A stretch of DNA of 64,000 nt from Marinilabiliaceae bacterium. Its GTDB lineage: Bacteria > Bacteroidota > Bacteroidia > Bacteroidales > Marinilabiliaceae. The notes under the pieces are model-generated. The model saw nothing but the letters and a program-made list of their open reading frames with translations. It was not told where the DNA came from and made no database searches. Both the position numbers and the translations under genes were made by a program. Of this stretch, positions 35,433-46,304 are shown piece by piece (positions within the stretch are counted from its first letter, which is position 1; each line of letters starts with the position of its first letter). The stretch covers positions 105,751-169,750 of the forward strand of contig JAFGBR010000069.1 of assembly GCA_016933045.1 (NCBI GenBank). Direction: 5' to 3'.

Positions 35433-35472
35433 GGTTTAGGGACTCAACAAAATTGAGGACCTAAACCTTTTT
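35433..35472 (+). terminator. Attenuator-like hairpin between rplL and rpoB
   Basis: GGTTTAGG (35433-35440) pairs with CCTAAACC (35460-35467), with an inner CTCAA/TTGAG pair, and is followed by TTTTT. It sits in the 100-base rplL-rpoB spacer. E. coli has a partial terminator in the same place that sets the ratio of ribosomal proteins to polymerase. Confidence 0.75.
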
Positions 35473-35510
35473 GTGCTTTTATTTATTAAGTTCAATTAAT
35501 TTGTTGTTAG

Positions 35511-38500
35511 ATGACTCCAAACATGACAAACAGGATTAGCTTTGCTTCCATAAAAAATCAATTGGATTATCCTGATTTACTGGAGGTTCAATTGAAATCT
35601 TTTCGTGAATTTTTTCAATTAGGATCAACTCCGGAGGAACGAAAGGAAGAGGGATTAAGTCAGGTATTTTTAGAGAATTTTCCTATTACAGATACTCGTA
35701 ATAATTTTGTACTTGAATTTCTTGATTACTCAATTGATCCACCTCGATACTCTATTCAGGAGTGTATTGAAAGAGGTTTAACATTTAGTGTGCCTCTTAA
35801 AGCTAAATTAAAGCTTTATTGTACAGATCCCGAACATGAGGATTTTGATACAGTAGTACAGGACGTATATTTAGGTACAATACCGTACATGACGGAAAAA
35901 GGTAGCTTCATTATTAATGGGGCTGAACGTGTTGTTGTATCACAATTACATCGATCACCTGGTGTGTTTTTTGGCCAAAGTATACACGCGAACGGAACAA
36001 AATTATATTCCGCCCGAATTATCCCTTTTAAAGGATCGTGGATCGAATTTGCAACTGATATTAATAGTGTTATGTATGCTTATATCGATCGTAAAAAGAA
36101 ATTACCTGTTACTACCTTATTAAGAGCTATTGGATACGAAGGAGATAGAGATATCCTAGAGATTTTCGATTTAGCCGATGAAATAAAAGTTAACAAATCA
36201 GCTTTGAAAAAAGTTGTCGGTCGTAAGTTGGCAGCTCGTGTTTTGAAAACATGGATTGAAGATTTTGTTGATGAAGATACCGGTGAAGTTGTTTCGATAG
36301 AACGTAACGAAGTGATTATCGACAGAGAAACGGTTATTGAAGATGATCACATAGATGAAATTATAGATTCTGGAGCAAAAAATATCCTTGTTCATAAGGA
36401 GGATCAAAATCTGGCTGATTTTGCTATTATTTACAACACATTACAAAAAGATCCTTGTAACTCAGAAAAAGAAGCTGTGTTACATATTTATCGTCAATTG
36501 CGTAATGCAGAGCCACCAGATGAAGCAACGGCTCGTGATGTTATAGATAAATTGTTCTTTAGTGATAAAAGATATGATTTAGGTGAAGTAGGGCGTTATC
36601 GCTTAAACAAAAAGCTTGGTTTGGCAACTGAGATGGATGTTAAAGTGTTAACAAAAGAAGATATTATTAAGATTATTAAACATCTTATTGAGTTAATTAA
36701 TTCAAAAACAGATGTTGATGATATAGACCACTTAAGTAACAGACGTGTTCGAACTGTTGGAGAACAGTTAGCAAGTCAGTTTGGTGTTGGTTTAGCTCGT
36801 ATGGCAAGAACCATTCGTGAACGTATGAACGTGAGAGATAATGAGGTATTTACTCCTATAGATCTGATTAATAGTAAGACGATGTCTTCAGTTATTAATA
36901 GTTTCTTTGGAACCAATGCTTTATCGCAGTTCATGGATCAAACAAATCCATTGGCTGAAATAACACATAAACGTCGTATGTCGGCTTTAGGTCCTGGTGG
37001 TTTGTCGCGTGAAAGAGCAGGTTTTGAGGTACGTGACGTTCACTATACTCACTATGGTCGTCTTTGTCCAATTGAAACACCTGAAGGGCCAAATATTGGT
37101 TTGATATCTTCGCTTTGTGTGTATGCTAAAATTAATGATTTAGGGTTTATTGAAACTCCTTATCGTAAAGTTGAAAACGGACATGTTGATTTAACGAAAG
37201 AAGGTACCGTTTATTTATCAGCAGAAGAAGAAGAAGATTTAATAATCGCACAGGCAAATGCTCCTCTTAATGAGAAAGGTTTTTTTGTAAATCCTCGTGT
37301 TAAATCACGATTAGAAGCAGATTACCCGGTTGTAGCTCCTGATGAAGTTCAATTAATGGATGTTGCTCCTAATCAGATTGCTTCTATTGCAGCATCCTTG
37401 ATACCTTTCCTTGAGCATGATGATGCAAACCGCGCTTTGATGGGATCAAATATGATGCGTCAGGCAGTACCATTATTAAGACCACAGGCACCTATTGTTG
37501 GTACAGGTCTTGAAGGAAAACTGATACGAGATTCACGAACTCATATAGTAGCCGAAGGTGAAGGGGTTGTAGAATATGTTGATGCCAATGAAATAGTTAT
37601 TAGGTATGATATGACTGATGATGATCGTTTTGTGAGTTTTGAGCCAGAAACTAAACGTTATCATTTATATAAATATCAGAAAACAAATCAAAATACAACT
37701 ATCGACCAAAAACCTCTTGTAATGAAGGGTGACCGTGTTACAAAAGGGCAAATTTTAAGTGATGGTTATTCTACCGAAAAAGGAGAATTAGCTCTTGGTC
37801 GAAATCTGAAAGTTGCATTTATGCCCTGGAAAGGATATAATTTTGAAGATGCAATAGTTATTTCTGAAAAAGTTGTTAGTGGAGATGTTTTCACTTCAGT
37901 TCATATAGATGAATACTCGTTGGAAGTACGTGATACAAAGCGTGGTCTTGAAGAGTTAACATCAGATATTCCTAATGTTAGTGAGGAAGCTACTAAGGAT
38001 TTGGATGAGAATGGATTGATTCGTATAGGTGCTCATGTTAAACCAGGTGATATTTTAATTGGAAAAATCACTCCTAAAGGAGAAAGTGATCCAACACCTG
38101 AAGAAAAACTTCTTAGGGCAATTTTTGGTGAAAAGGCCGGAGATGTAAAAGATGCTTCTTTGAAAGCTTCACCATCATTATCGGGAGTTGTTATTGACAA
38201 GAAATTATTTTCAAGAATAATTAAGGATAGGAAATCAAGAACCTCGGAAAAAGCTCAACTTGTTAAAATAGATGAAGACTTTGCTCGTTCTGCTGCTGAA
38301 TTGAAAGGCCGATTGGTTGATAAATTATTCGGTCTTATTAATGGAAAGACTTCACAAGGAGTTAAAGACTATTTAGGTGTTGAAGTGGTTTCGAAAGGAA
38401 CTAAGTTTACTCAAAAAATCCTACAAGATCTTGATTATTTGATTGTTAATCCTAATAAGTGGACAACAGATAAAGATAAAAATGATCTTATTTCGAAGGT

Positions 38501-39320
38501 TGTTCATAATTTTATTAATAAGTATCGTGAACTTGAGTCTAAAGAAAAAAGACAAAAGTATAATGTAACAATAGGAGATGAGCTTCCTGCAGGTATTGTT
38601 CAATTAGCAAAAGTATATATTGCTAAAAAACGGAAAGTAACAGTTGGTGATAAAATGGCAGGTCGACATGGAAACAAAGGTATTGTATCAAAAATAGTAC
38701 GTGCCGAAGATATGCCATTTCTTGAAGACGGAACACCTGTTGATATAGTGCTTAATCCATTGGGAGTACCATCGAGGATGAACCTGGGACAGATTTATGA
38801 AACAGTTTTAGGTTGGGCTGGTCAGGTATTGGGAATGAAGTTTGCCACACCTATTTTTGATGGGGCTAAACTTGAAGATTTAAAATCTTATACCGATAAA
38901 GCTGGTATACCTCATTTTGGTAAAACTTATTTGTATGATGGAGGAACCGGAGAACGTTTTCATCAGCCGGCTACAGTAGGTGTGATTTATATGTTGAAGC
39001 TTGGTCATATGGTTGAAGATAAGATGCATGCTCGTTCAATTGGACCATACTCACTTATTACTCAACAACCTCTTGGAGGTAAAGCACAGTTTGGAGGTCA
39101 ACGTTTCGGAGAAATGGAAGTTTGGGCACTTGAAGCATTTGGAGCTGCTCATATTCTTCAGGAAATCCTTACCGTTAAGTCCGATGATGTTCTTGGACGT
39201 GCAAAGGCTTATGAAGCAATTGTAAAAGGTGATTCATTACCTCAACCGGGAATTCCTGAGTCATTAAATGTATTGTTACATGAGATGAGAGGTTTGGGTT
39301 TAAGTGTAACCTTAGATTAA
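35511..39320 (+). CDS. rpoB: DNA-directed RNA polymerase subunit beta
   Basis: A 1269-residue beta subunit forming one pincer of RNA polymerase. Landmarks: N-terminal [20 protein letters not shown], the rifampicin region [20 protein letters not shown] with [30 protein letters not shown], the catalytic-side [17 protein letters not shown] and the C-terminal [20 protein letters not shown]. Rifampicin-contact residues look wild type by eye. rpoC starts 74 bases downstream. Confidence 0.99.
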   Translation: MTPNMTNRISFASIKNQLDYPDLLEVQLKSFREFFQLGSTPEERKEEGLSQVFLENFPITDTRNNFVLEFLDYSIDPPRYSIQECIERGLTFSVPLKAKLKLYCTDPEHEDFDTVVQDVYLGTIPYMTEKGSFIINGAERVVVSQLHRSPGVFFGQSIHANGTKLYSARIIPFKGSWIEFATDINSVMYAYIDRKKKLPVTTLLRAIGYEGDRDILEIFDLADEIKVNKSALKKVVGRKLAARVLKTWIEDFVDEDTGEVVSIERNEVIIDRETVIEDDHIDEIIDSGAKNILVHKEDQNLADFAIIYNTLQKDPCNSEKEAVLHIYRQLRNAEPPDEATARDVIDKLFFSDKRYDLGEVGRYRLNKKLGLATEMDVKVLTKEDIIKIIKHLIELINSKTDVDDIDHLSNRRVRTVGEQLASQFGVGLARMARTIRERMNVRDNEVFTPIDLINSKTMSSVINSFFGTNALSQFMDQTNPLAEITHKRRMSALGPGGLSRERAGFEVRDVHYTHYGRLCPIETPEGPNIGLISSLCVYAKINDLGFIETPYRKVENGHVDLTKEGTVYLSAEEEEDLIIAQANAPLNEKGFFVNPRVKSRLEADYPVVAPDEVQLMDVAPNQIASIAASLIPFLEHDDANRALMGSNMMRQAVPLLRPQAPIVGTGLEGKLIRDSRTHIVAEGEGVVEYVDANEIVIRYDMTDDDRFVSFEPETKRYHLYKYQKTNQNTTIDQKPLVMKGDRVTKGQILSDGYSTEKGELALGRNLKVAFMPWKGYNFEDAIVISEKVVSGDVFTSVHIDEYSLEVRDTKRGLEELTSDIPNVSEEATKDLDENGLIRIGAHVKPGDILIGKITPKGESDPTPEEKLLRAIFGEKAGDVKDASLKASPSLSGVVIDKKLFSRIIKDRKSRTSEKAQLVKIDEDFARSAAELKGRLVDKLFGLINGKTSQGVKDYLGVEVVSKGTKFTQKILQDLDYLIVNPNKWTTDKDKNDLISKVVHNFINKYRELESKEKRQKYNVTIGDELPAGIVQLAKVYIAKKRKVTVGDKMAGRHGNKGIVSKIVRAEDMPFLEDGTPVDIVLNPLGVPSRMNLGQIYETVLGWAGQVLGMKFATPIFDGAKLEDLKSYTDKAGIPHFGKTYLYDGGTGERFHQPATVGVIYMLKLGHMVEDKMHARSIGPYSLITQQPLGGKAQFGGQRFGEMEVWALEAFGAAHILQEILTVKSDDVLGRAKAYEAIVKGDSLPQPGIPESLNVLLHEMRGLGLSVTLD

Positions 39321-39394
39321 TTACAAGTGAAAGTTGCAAGTCAACTTTCACTATTTTGATATTATTCAGTTTAAAATTTAATAGTCGATATACT

Positions 39395-42300
39395 ATGGCA
39401 TTCAGAAGAGATCAGAAAGGTAAAAGTAATTTTACAAAAATCTCTATCGGTTTGGCTTCTCCAGAAGAGATTTTAGAATTTTCTAGTGGAGAGGTTTTAA
39501 AGCCTGAGACAATCAATTATCGTACTTATAAACCTGAAAGGGACGGATTGTTTTGCGAAAGAATCTTCGGTCCGGTTAAGGATTATGAGTGCCATTGTGG
39601 AAAATATAAACGTATCAGATATCGCGGCATTGTTTGTGATCGATGTGGTGTTGAAGTAACTGAGAAGAAGGTGCGTCGAGAGCGTATGGGACATATCTCG
39701 TTAGTGGTTCCTGTTGCTCATATCTGGTATTTCCGTTCGTTGCCAAATAAAATTGGTTATCTGTTAGGGTTGCCATCTAAAAAGCTTGATTCAATCGTGT
39801 ATTACGAACGTTATGTTGTAGTACAAGCAGGTGTTAAGGCTGCTGATGGTGTAAATGTATTGGATTTTTTAACGGAAGAAGAATACTTAGATATTCTTGA
39901 TACGTTACCTAAAGAAAATCAGCATTTGGATGATGATGATCCCAACAAATTTATAGCAAAGATGGGAGCTGAGGCACTTCATATGTTGTTGAGCCGAATT
40001 GATTTGGATGATCTTTCTTATAGTTTGCGTCATAAAGCAAATGTTGAAACTTCACAACAAAGAAAAAATGAGGCATTAAAACGTTTACAGGTTGTTGAAT
40101 CGTTTCGAGAATCAAAAGGTACAAACAAGCCAGAATGGATGATTGTAAAAGTGGTTCCTGTTATTCCACCTGAATTACGACCTTTAGTGCCTTTAGATGG
40201 TGGTCGTTTTGCAACATCTGATTTGAATGATTTATATCGTCGTGTTATTATTCGTAATAATCGTTTAAAACGATTAATTGAAATTAAAGCTCCTGAAGTG
40301 ATTCTTCGTAATGAGAAACGTATGTTGCAGGAAGCTGTTGATTCATTGTTTGATAACTCGCGTAAAGCTAATGCAGTTAAAACTGACTCAAATCGACCAT
40401 TAAAATCTTTGTCAGATAGTTTGAAAGGAAAGCAAGGTCGTTTTCGTCAAAACTTATTAGGTAAACGTGTCGATTATTCAGCTCGTTCTGTTATTGTGGT
40501 AGGACCTGAATTGAATATGCATGAGTGTGGTTTACCCAAAGGAATGGCAGCAGAATTGTATAAGCCATTTATTATTCGAAAACTTATAGAGCGTGGTATT
40601 GTTAAAACGGTTAAATCAGCTAAAAAAATTGTTGACCGAAAAGATCCTGTTGTTTGGGATATTTTAGAAAATGTATTGAAAGGTCACCCTGTTTTGTTAA
40701 ATAGAGCTCCAACTCTTCACCGTTTAGGTATCCAAGCATTTCAACCAAAATTAATCGAGGGTAAAGCAATTCAGTTACATCCTTTGGCTTGTGCAGCTTT
40801 TAACGCCGATTTTGATGGTGACCAGATGGCAGTTCATTTACCACTTGGGCATGCAGCAATTTTGGAAGCTCAAATATTGATGTTGGCTTCACAAAATATT
40901 TTAAATCCGGCAAACGGAGCCCCAATTACAGTACCTTCACAGGATATGGTTCTTGGACTCTATTATATGACAAAGCAGCGTACGGGTGCCAGAGGTGAAG
41001 GATTAGTATTCTATTCTCCTGAAGAAGCAAAAATTGCTTATAATGAGAAGAGAGTTGATTTGCATGCAATTGTAAAAGTTAAAACATACGATTTAAATAA
41101 AGAAAGAAATCCAGAATTACAAATGATTGAAACGACGGTAGGTCGTATTTTATTCAATGAATTTGTTCCTTTGGAGGTAGGGTATATAAATGAAATCTTG
41201 ACTAAGAAAGCTTTGAGAGATATCATTGGAAATGTTCATAAAGTTTGTGGTACTCCAAAAACTGCTGCTTTCCTTGATGACATCAAAAACTTAGGTTATA
41301 GAATGGCATTTGAAGGAGGTTTGTCGTTTAATCTTGAGGATGTAATTATTCCAGAAGCTAAACAAAAGCTTGTTGATGAGGGATATGCTGAAGTAGAAGA
41401 GGTTTTGAATAACTATAATATGGGTTTCATTACCAATAATGAACGTTATAATCAGATTATTGATATTTGGACACATGTTAATGCTCGATTGACTCAAACA
41501 GTAATGAGCCAGTTAAGTTCTGATCAACAGGGATTTAATTCGGTATACATGATGCTTGATTCGGGAGCTAGGGGTTCTAAGGAACAAATTCGACAGTTAT
41601 CTGGTATGAGAGGTTTGATGGCTAAACCACAAAAATCGGGAGCTGAAGGTGGTCAGATCATTGAAAACCCAATTCTTTCAAACTTTAAAGAGGGATTATC
41701 TGTACTTGAGTATTTTATTTCTACTCACGGTGCTCGTAAAGGTCTTGCTGATACTGCTCTTAAAACTGCTGATGCTGGTTATTTGACCCGTCGTTTGGTT
41801 GATGTGTCGCAAGATGTTATTATTACAGAAGAAGATTGTGGAACATTAAGAGGGTTAAGTGCAGCACCTATAAAGGACAATGAAGAGATTGTTGCAACAC
41901 TTTATGATAGAATTTTAGGACGTGTATCGGTACACGATGTTACTCATCCAATTACTGGCGAATTAATTGTTAAGTCAGGAGAACAAATTGGAGAAGTAGA
42001 AGCTAAAATTATTGAAGAATCACCATTGGAACGTGTTGAAATACGTTCGGTATTAACTTGTGAATCAAAAAAAGGTGTTTGTGGAAAATGTTATGGCCGA
42101 AATCTTGCAAATGGTCAAATGGTTCAAATAGGGGAGGCTGTTGGTGTTATTGCTGCTCAATCAATTGGTGAGCCTGGTACGCAGTTGACTCTTCGTACAT
42201 TCCACGTTGGGGGTACTGCATCTAATATTACATCTGAAAACAGTATTACAGCACGATATGATGGTATAATAGAAATTGAAGAACTAAGAACTGTACCTTC

Positions 42301-43666
42301 TAAGTTGGAAGATGGTAATGAGGTTGATATAGTAATTGGACGTTTGGCTGAATTACGAGTGGTTGATAAAAATACCAATATTGCCTTGTCTACACATCCA
42401 ATACCTTATGGTTCAAAGCTCTTTATTAAAAATGGTGCTGATATTAAAAAAGGTGATCTTATTTGTGAATGGGATCCTTATAATGCACTTATTATTTCGG
42501 AGATGTCGGGTAAGGTTGAATTTGACAGTCTTATTGAAGGTATAACCTTTAAGGAAGAGTCGGATGAACAGACCGGATATCGTGAAAAGGTTATTATCGA
42601 AACACGTGATAAGACCAAAAACCCTTCATTGCATGTATTAGACTCTAAAGGTGAAGTTTTGAGAACATACAATTTACCAGTAGGAGCTCATATTGCAGTT
42701 GAAAATGGAGAAGAAGTTAAACAAGGACAGATTGTAGCTAAAATTCCACGAGCAGTTGGTAAAACTGGTGATATTACAGGGGGTCTTCCTCGGGTAACAG
42801 AGTTATTTGAAGCTCGAAATCCATCAAATCCTGCCGTTGTTTCTGAAATTGATGGAGAAGTATCTTTTGGTAAAGTTAAACGAGGAAATAGAGAAGTTGT
42901 TGTTACCTCTAAAAATGGAGAGGTGAAGAAATATCTTGTACCATTATCAAAACAGATTCTTGTTCAGGAAAATGATTATATAAGGGCTGGAATTCCTATG
43001 TCAGATGGAGCTATAACACCTTCTGATATTCTTGCAATTCAAGGTCCGACAGCTGTTCAGGAATACATTGTAAATGAAGTACAGGATGTGTATCGCTTGC
43101 AGGGTGTTAAAATTAACGATAAGCACTTTGAAATTATTGTTCGTCAGATGATGCGTAAAGTTGAAATTGATGATCAGGGAGATACTAAATTCCTTGAAAA
43201 AGAAGTAGTTGATAAAATTGAATTCATGGAAGAGAATGATAATATCTGGGGTAAAAAAGTGGTAGTCGATGAAGGTGATTCTAGTTTGAGACCAGGAATG
43301 ATAATTACTGCACGTCGACTTAGAGATGAGAACTCTCAGTTGAAACGTCGTGATATGAAATTGATAGATGCAAGAGATGCAATTCCAGCTACTTCAAGCC
43401 AGGTGTTACAAGGTATTACGCGTGCAGCTCTTCAAACTCAGAGCTTTATGAGCGCGGCATCATTCCAGGAAACAACAAAAGTGTTAAATGAAGCTGCTAT
43501 TCAGGGCAAAATAGATAGACTGGAAGGTTTAAAAGAGAACGTAATATGTGGTCACTTGATACCTGCAGGAACAGGGCAGCGTTTGTACGATAAAATGGTT
43601 GTAGGTTCTTTGGAAGAGTATGAGAAACTGACTACTCGTTCAATTGTTGAAGAAGAAGTTGAATAA
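39395..43666 (+). CDS. rpoC: DNA-directed RNA polymerase subunit beta'
   Basis: A 1423-residue beta' subunit with the catalytic magnesium loop [12 protein letters not shown], the N-terminal zinc cluster [20 protein letters not shown], the bridge-helix/trigger region ([20 protein letters not shown]) and the second zinc cluster around [13 protein letters not shown]. The frame extends to 39356, but ATG 39395 (MAFRRDQK) matches family starts. A terminator follows at once, ending the ribosomal-polymerase operon. Confidence 0.99.
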   Translation: MAFRRDQKGKSNFTKISIGLASPEEILEFSSGEVLKPETINYRTYKPERDGLFCERIFGPVKDYECHCGKYKRIRYRGIVCDRCGVEVTEKKVRRERMGHISLVVPVAHIWYFRSLPNKIGYLLGLPSKKLDSIVYYERYVVVQAGVKAADGVNVLDFLTEEEYLDILDTLPKENQHLDDDDPNKFIAKMGAEALHMLLSRIDLDDLSYSLRHKANVETSQQRKNEALKRLQVVESFRESKGTNKPEWMIVKVVPVIPPELRPLVPLDGGRFATSDLNDLYRRVIIRNNRLKRLIEIKAPEVILRNEKRMLQEAVDSLFDNSRKANAVKTDSNRPLKSLSDSLKGKQGRFRQNLLGKRVDYSARSVIVVGPELNMHECGLPKGMAAELYKPFIIRKLIERGIVKTVKSAKKIVDRKDPVVWDILENVLKGHPVLLNRAPTLHRLGIQAFQPKLIEGKAIQLHPLACAAFNADFDGDQMAVHLPLGHAAILEAQILMLASQNILNPANGAPITVPSQDMVLGLYYMTKQRTGARGEGLVFYSPEEAKIAYNEKRVDLHAIVKVKTYDLNKERNPELQMIETTVGRILFNEFVPLEVGYINEILTKKALRDIIGNVHKVCGTPKTAAFLDDIKNLGYRMAFEGGLSFNLEDVIIPEAKQKLVDEGYAEVEEVLNNYNMGFITNNERYNQIIDIWTHVNARLTQTVMSQLSSDQQGFNSVYMMLDSGARGSKEQIRQLSGMRGLMAKPQKSGAEGGQIIENPILSNFKEGLSVLEYFISTHGARKGLADTALKTADAGYLTRRLVDVSQDVIITEEDCGTLRGLSAAPIKDNEEIVATLYDRILGRVSVHDVTHPITGELIVKSGEQIGEVEAKIIEESPLERVEIRSVLTCESKKGVCGKCYGRNLANGQMVQIGEAVGVIAAQSIGEPGTQLTLRTFHVGGTASNITSENSITARYDGIIEIEELRTVPSKLEDGNEVDIVIGRLAELRVVDKNTNIALSTHPIPYGSKLFIKNGADIKKGDLICEWDPYNALIISEMSGKVEFDSLIEGITFKEESDEQTGYREKVIIETRDKTKNPSLHVLDSKGEVLRTYNLPVGAHIAVENGEEVKQGQIVAKIPRAVGKTGDITGGLPRVTELFEARNPSNPAVVSEIDGEVSFGKVKRGNREVVVTSKNGEVKKYLVPLSKQILVQENDYIRAGIPMSDGAITPSDILAIQGPTAVQEYIVNEVQDVYRLQGVKINDKHFEIIVRQMMRKVEIDDQGDTKFLEKEVVDKIEFMEENDNIWGKKVVVDEGDSSLRPGMIITARRLRDENSQLKRRDMKLIDARDAIPATSSQVLQGITRAALQTQSFMSAASFQETTKVLNEAAIQGKIDRLEGLKENVICGHLIPAGTGQRLYDKMVVGSLEEYEKLTTRSIVEEEVE

Positions 43667-43690
43667 ACTTTTATTATTATAATATTTATT

Positions 43691-43717
43691 AAGGCCAGCC
43701 TTCTAAGGTTGGCCTTT
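43691..43717 (+). terminator. Intrinsic terminator of rpoBC operon
   Basis: GGCCAGCC and GGTTGGCC (one G-U pair) form a strong stem followed by TTTGTTTG, 25 bases after the rpoC stop. Confidence 0.85.
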
Positions 43718-43874
43718 GTTTGTTATTAAATTGGTAAAATATACTCTTTAAAATATTTTTTTTTAATTTTAATATATGAATTTATGAGTTTTTGATTGCA
43801 TCTTCTTTGCTTTTTTTGTTTTTTTGTTAGTCTGCAAATTACATATCAAAAACAGGCAATTTTGGGAGTAGATC

Positions 43875-43890
43875 TTTACAATAGTGTAAA
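43875..43890 (+). promoter_or_regulatory. Candidate operator upstream of araR
   Basis: TTTACA-ATAG-TGTAAA is a perfect 6-bp inverted repeat ending 32 bases before the araR start. Position and symmetry suit an autoregulatory site for a dimeric regulator; I cannot confirm the AraR consensus. Confidence 0.4.
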
Positions 43891-43922
43891 AGATTGTTTT
43901 TTATATAAATGTATTAAAACGG

Positions 43923-44636
43923 ATGAATTCTAAACATGCTGCGTTGTTGTTGACCGAATCGTATAAACAACACGCACAACATTATTTAGCTGTAGATTGT
44001 ACAATATTAGGTTATGAAGATGGCGAACTTAAATTGTTATTATATCCCCGTGGATTTGAACCTGCTTTTGGTAGTTGGTCGTTAATGGGTGGGTTTGTTC
44101 AGCAAAATGAGTCAATGGAAGCAGCTGCAATGCGTGTTTTGTTACAAACAACAGGATTAAAAGATATTTATCTTGATCAGGTAGCTGCATTTTCAGATCC
44201 AAACCGAGATCCAGGAGCCAGGGTAATAAGCATGACTTTTATGGCATTAATAAGGATTGATAAACACGATAAAGATTTAGTCCGTGAAAATGGAGCACAT
44301 TGGTGGCCGGTTACCAAATTGCCACCGATGATTTTTGATCATCATCAAATGTTTGAAAAATCACTTGATCTATTGCAGCAAAAAGCTAGCACCGGTCTTA
44401 TTGGCAGAGAATTATTGCCCGATAGGTTTACTCTTATGCAATTGCGAAATTTGTACGAAGCAATTTTTCAAAGAACTTTTGATCCGGGAAATTTTCGAAA
44501 AAAAATATTATCATTGAATGTGTTAGAACGGTTAAATGTAAAAAATACAACTGAATCAAAGAAAGGAGCTTATTATTACCAGTTTAAGAAAGATATTTCA
44601 GACCAAAAGAATGATCGAATTGTTAAATTCGGATAA
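43923..44636 (+). CDS. araR: Nudix-related transcriptional regulator of arabinose use (AraR/NrtR family)
   Basis: A 237-residue regulator: a Nudix-fold ligand domain (about 20-150; LAVDCTILGYEDGELKLLLY) and a C-terminal winged helix (about 160-225; LPDRFTLMQLRNLYEAIFQRTFDPGNFRKK). The Nudix box is degenerate: GGFVQQNESMEAAAMRVLLQ lacks the REUXEE catalytic glutamates, so it should sense rather than hydrolyse. Bacteroides AraR of this type represses arabinose genes and is released by L-arabinose. It heads the ara cluster with araA 89 bases downstream. Confidence 0.87.
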   Translation: MNSKHAALLLTESYKQHAQHYLAVDCTILGYEDGELKLLLYPRGFEPAFGSWSLMGGFVQQNESMEAAAMRVLLQTTGLKDIYLDQVAAFSDPNRDPGARVISMTFMALIRIDKHDKDLVRENGAHWWPVTKLPPMIFDHHQMFEKSLDLLQQKASTGLIGRELLPDRFTLMQLRNLYEAIFQRTFDPGNFRKKILSLNVLERLNVKNTTESKKGAYYYQFKKDISDQKNDRIVKFG

Positions 44637-44655
44637 AAATTTTGATGCTATAAAA

Positions 44656-44666
44656 GTAATATTTAC
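44656..44666 (+). promoter_or_regulatory. Short palindrome upstream of araA, candidate regulator site
   Basis: GTAAT-A-TTTAC inverted repeat in the 89-base araR-araA spacer, inside a wider AAAAGTAA ... TTACTTTT arrangement (44652-44680). It may be a binding site or chance in AT-rich DNA. Confidence 0.25.
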
Positions 44667-44725
44667 CTTTATTTACTTTTTTTGTATAAAAAGAATTAGA
44701 ATAAAAAAATTAAGTTAAAAAGTAT

Positions 44726-46234
44726 ATGAAAAGTCAACAATTAAAACAGTTAGAAGTATGGTTCGTAACAGGTAGTCAACACTTGTATGGTCCAAAGACG
44801 TTGGAGCAGGTTGCAGAACATTCAAAAGAAATTGCTGCATCGTTTGATGCTTCAACTACAATTCCAGTTAAAGTTGTTTGTAAACCAACAGGTACAGGTT
44901 CTGCTGAAATACATAGGATTTGTAAAGAGGCAAATAGTGCTGAGAATTGTATTGGTATTATTACTTGGATGCATACTTTTTCTCCAGCTAAAATGTGGAT
45001 TCATGGACTACAGGAATTACGTAAGCCTATATTGCACTTACATACTCAATATAACAAAGAAATTCCTTGGGATTCTATTGACATGGATTTTATGAATCTT
45101 AATCAAAGTGCACACGGAGACAGAGAATTTGGTCATATTATGGCTCGTATGCGCATGAATAGGAAAGTTGTTGTAGGGCATTGGCAGGATCCTAAAACTG
45201 TACAGCGAATTGCTGTCTGGTCTAGAGTTGCTGCTGCATGGGCTGATTCGCGTGATATGTTGATTATTCGTTTTGGTGACCAGATGAATAATGTGGCTGT
45301 AACTGATGGTGACAAAGTTGAAGCTGAAAGGATTTTTGGATACCACGTTGATTATAGTCCTATTGCCGACTTAGTTGCTTATCAGGATAAAGTAACTGAT
45401 AAAGAAGTTGCTGAGTTGGTTAAGGTTTATGAAAAAGAATATGTTTTTGCTGATAACTGTATAGAAGGAGGTAAAGACAGAGGTCAGGTAGAGAATGCTG
45501 CTCGTATTGAAATTGCTTTACGTAGGTTTTTAGAAGCTAAAGGAGCAAAAGCATTTACAACAAATTTTGATGATTTGGCAGGTATTGATCAATTGCCAGG
45601 TTTAGCATCTCAGCGATTGATGGCCGAAGGTTATGGTTTTGGTGCTGAAGGAGATTGGAAAACAGCAGCTTTATTTCGTACCATGTGGTTTATGGGACAA
45701 GGAATGCCCAAAGGATGTTCTTTCTTAGAAGATTACACTCTTAACTTTGATGGAGAAAATAGTTCAATTCTTCAGGCTCATATGTTAGAGATTTGTCCAT
45801 TAATATCGGATGAGAAACCACGTTTAGAAGTTCATCCTCTTGGTATTGGTGGTAAAAATGATCCTGCTCGTTTGGTATTTACCAGTAAAACAGGACCGGG
45901 AGTGGCAGCTACCGTTGTTGATATGGGTAGCCGTTTTCGTATGATTATTAATACTGTTGATTGTATTGAATCAAAGAAACTACCAAAATTACCTGTTGCA
46001 AGTGCGCTTTGGATTCCACAACCAAATTTTGAAATTGGTGCTGCTGCATGGATTTTAGCAGGAGGAACACACCATACCAGTTTCTCATATGACTTAACTG
46101 TTGAATATCTTGAGGATTTTGCAGAAATGGCAGGTATTGAAGCGATAGTTATTGATAAGGATACTACTATTTCAGAATTCAAGAAAGAATTGAAGTGGAA
46201 CGATCTGTATTATCATTTAAATAAAGGATTATAA
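44726..46234 (+). CDS. araA: L-arabinose isomerase
   Basis: A 502-residue enzyme isomerising L-arabinose to L-ribulose with Mn2+. Recognised by LEVWFVTGSQHLYGPKTLEQV at the N-terminus (FVTGSQHLYG), WMHTFSPAKMWI, LHLHTQYNKEIPW, the metal-site GAEGDWKTAALFR and SFLEDYTLNF, and C-terminal GGTHHTSFSYDLT. Full length for the family. A strong terminator hairpin separates it from the transporter, so downstream expression may be lower or separately controlled. Confidence 0.97.
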   Translation: MKSQQLKQLEVWFVTGSQHLYGPKTLEQVAEHSKEIAASFDASTTIPVKVVCKPTGTGSAEIHRICKEANSAENCIGIITWMHTFSPAKMWIHGLQELRKPILHLHTQYNKEIPWDSIDMDFMNLNQSAHGDREFGHIMARMRMNRKVVVGHWQDPKTVQRIAVWSRVAAAWADSRDMLIIRFGDQMNNVAVTDGDKVEAERIFGYHVDYSPIADLVAYQDKVTDKEVAELVKVYEKEYVFADNCIEGGKDRGQVENAARIEIALRRFLEAKGAKAFTTNFDDLAGIDQLPGLASQRLMAEGYGFGAEGDWKTAALFRTMWFMGQGMPKGCSFLEDYTLNFDGENSSILQAHMLEICPLISDEKPRLEVHPLGIGGKNDPARLVFTSKTGPGVAATVVDMGSRFRMIINTVDCIESKKLPKLPVASALWIPQPNFEIGAAAWILAGGTHHTSFSYDLTVEYLEDFAEMAGIEAIVIDKDTTISEFKKELKWNDLYYHLNKGL

Positions 46235-46246
46235 TTTTTTCTAATA

Positions 46247-46285
46247 GACCGATGGTTTTTTAACCCACCATCGGTCATTTTTTTT
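46247..46285 (+). terminator. Strong intrinsic terminator inside the ara cluster
   Basis: GACCGATGGT (46247-46256) and ACCATCGGTC (46267-46276) form a perfect 10-bp stem, with T-run 46278-46285, 13 bases after araA and 20 before the symporter gene. It should end most araA transcripts. Confidence 0.88.
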
Positions 46286-46304
46286 AACTATTTAAATCAA
46301 ATTT

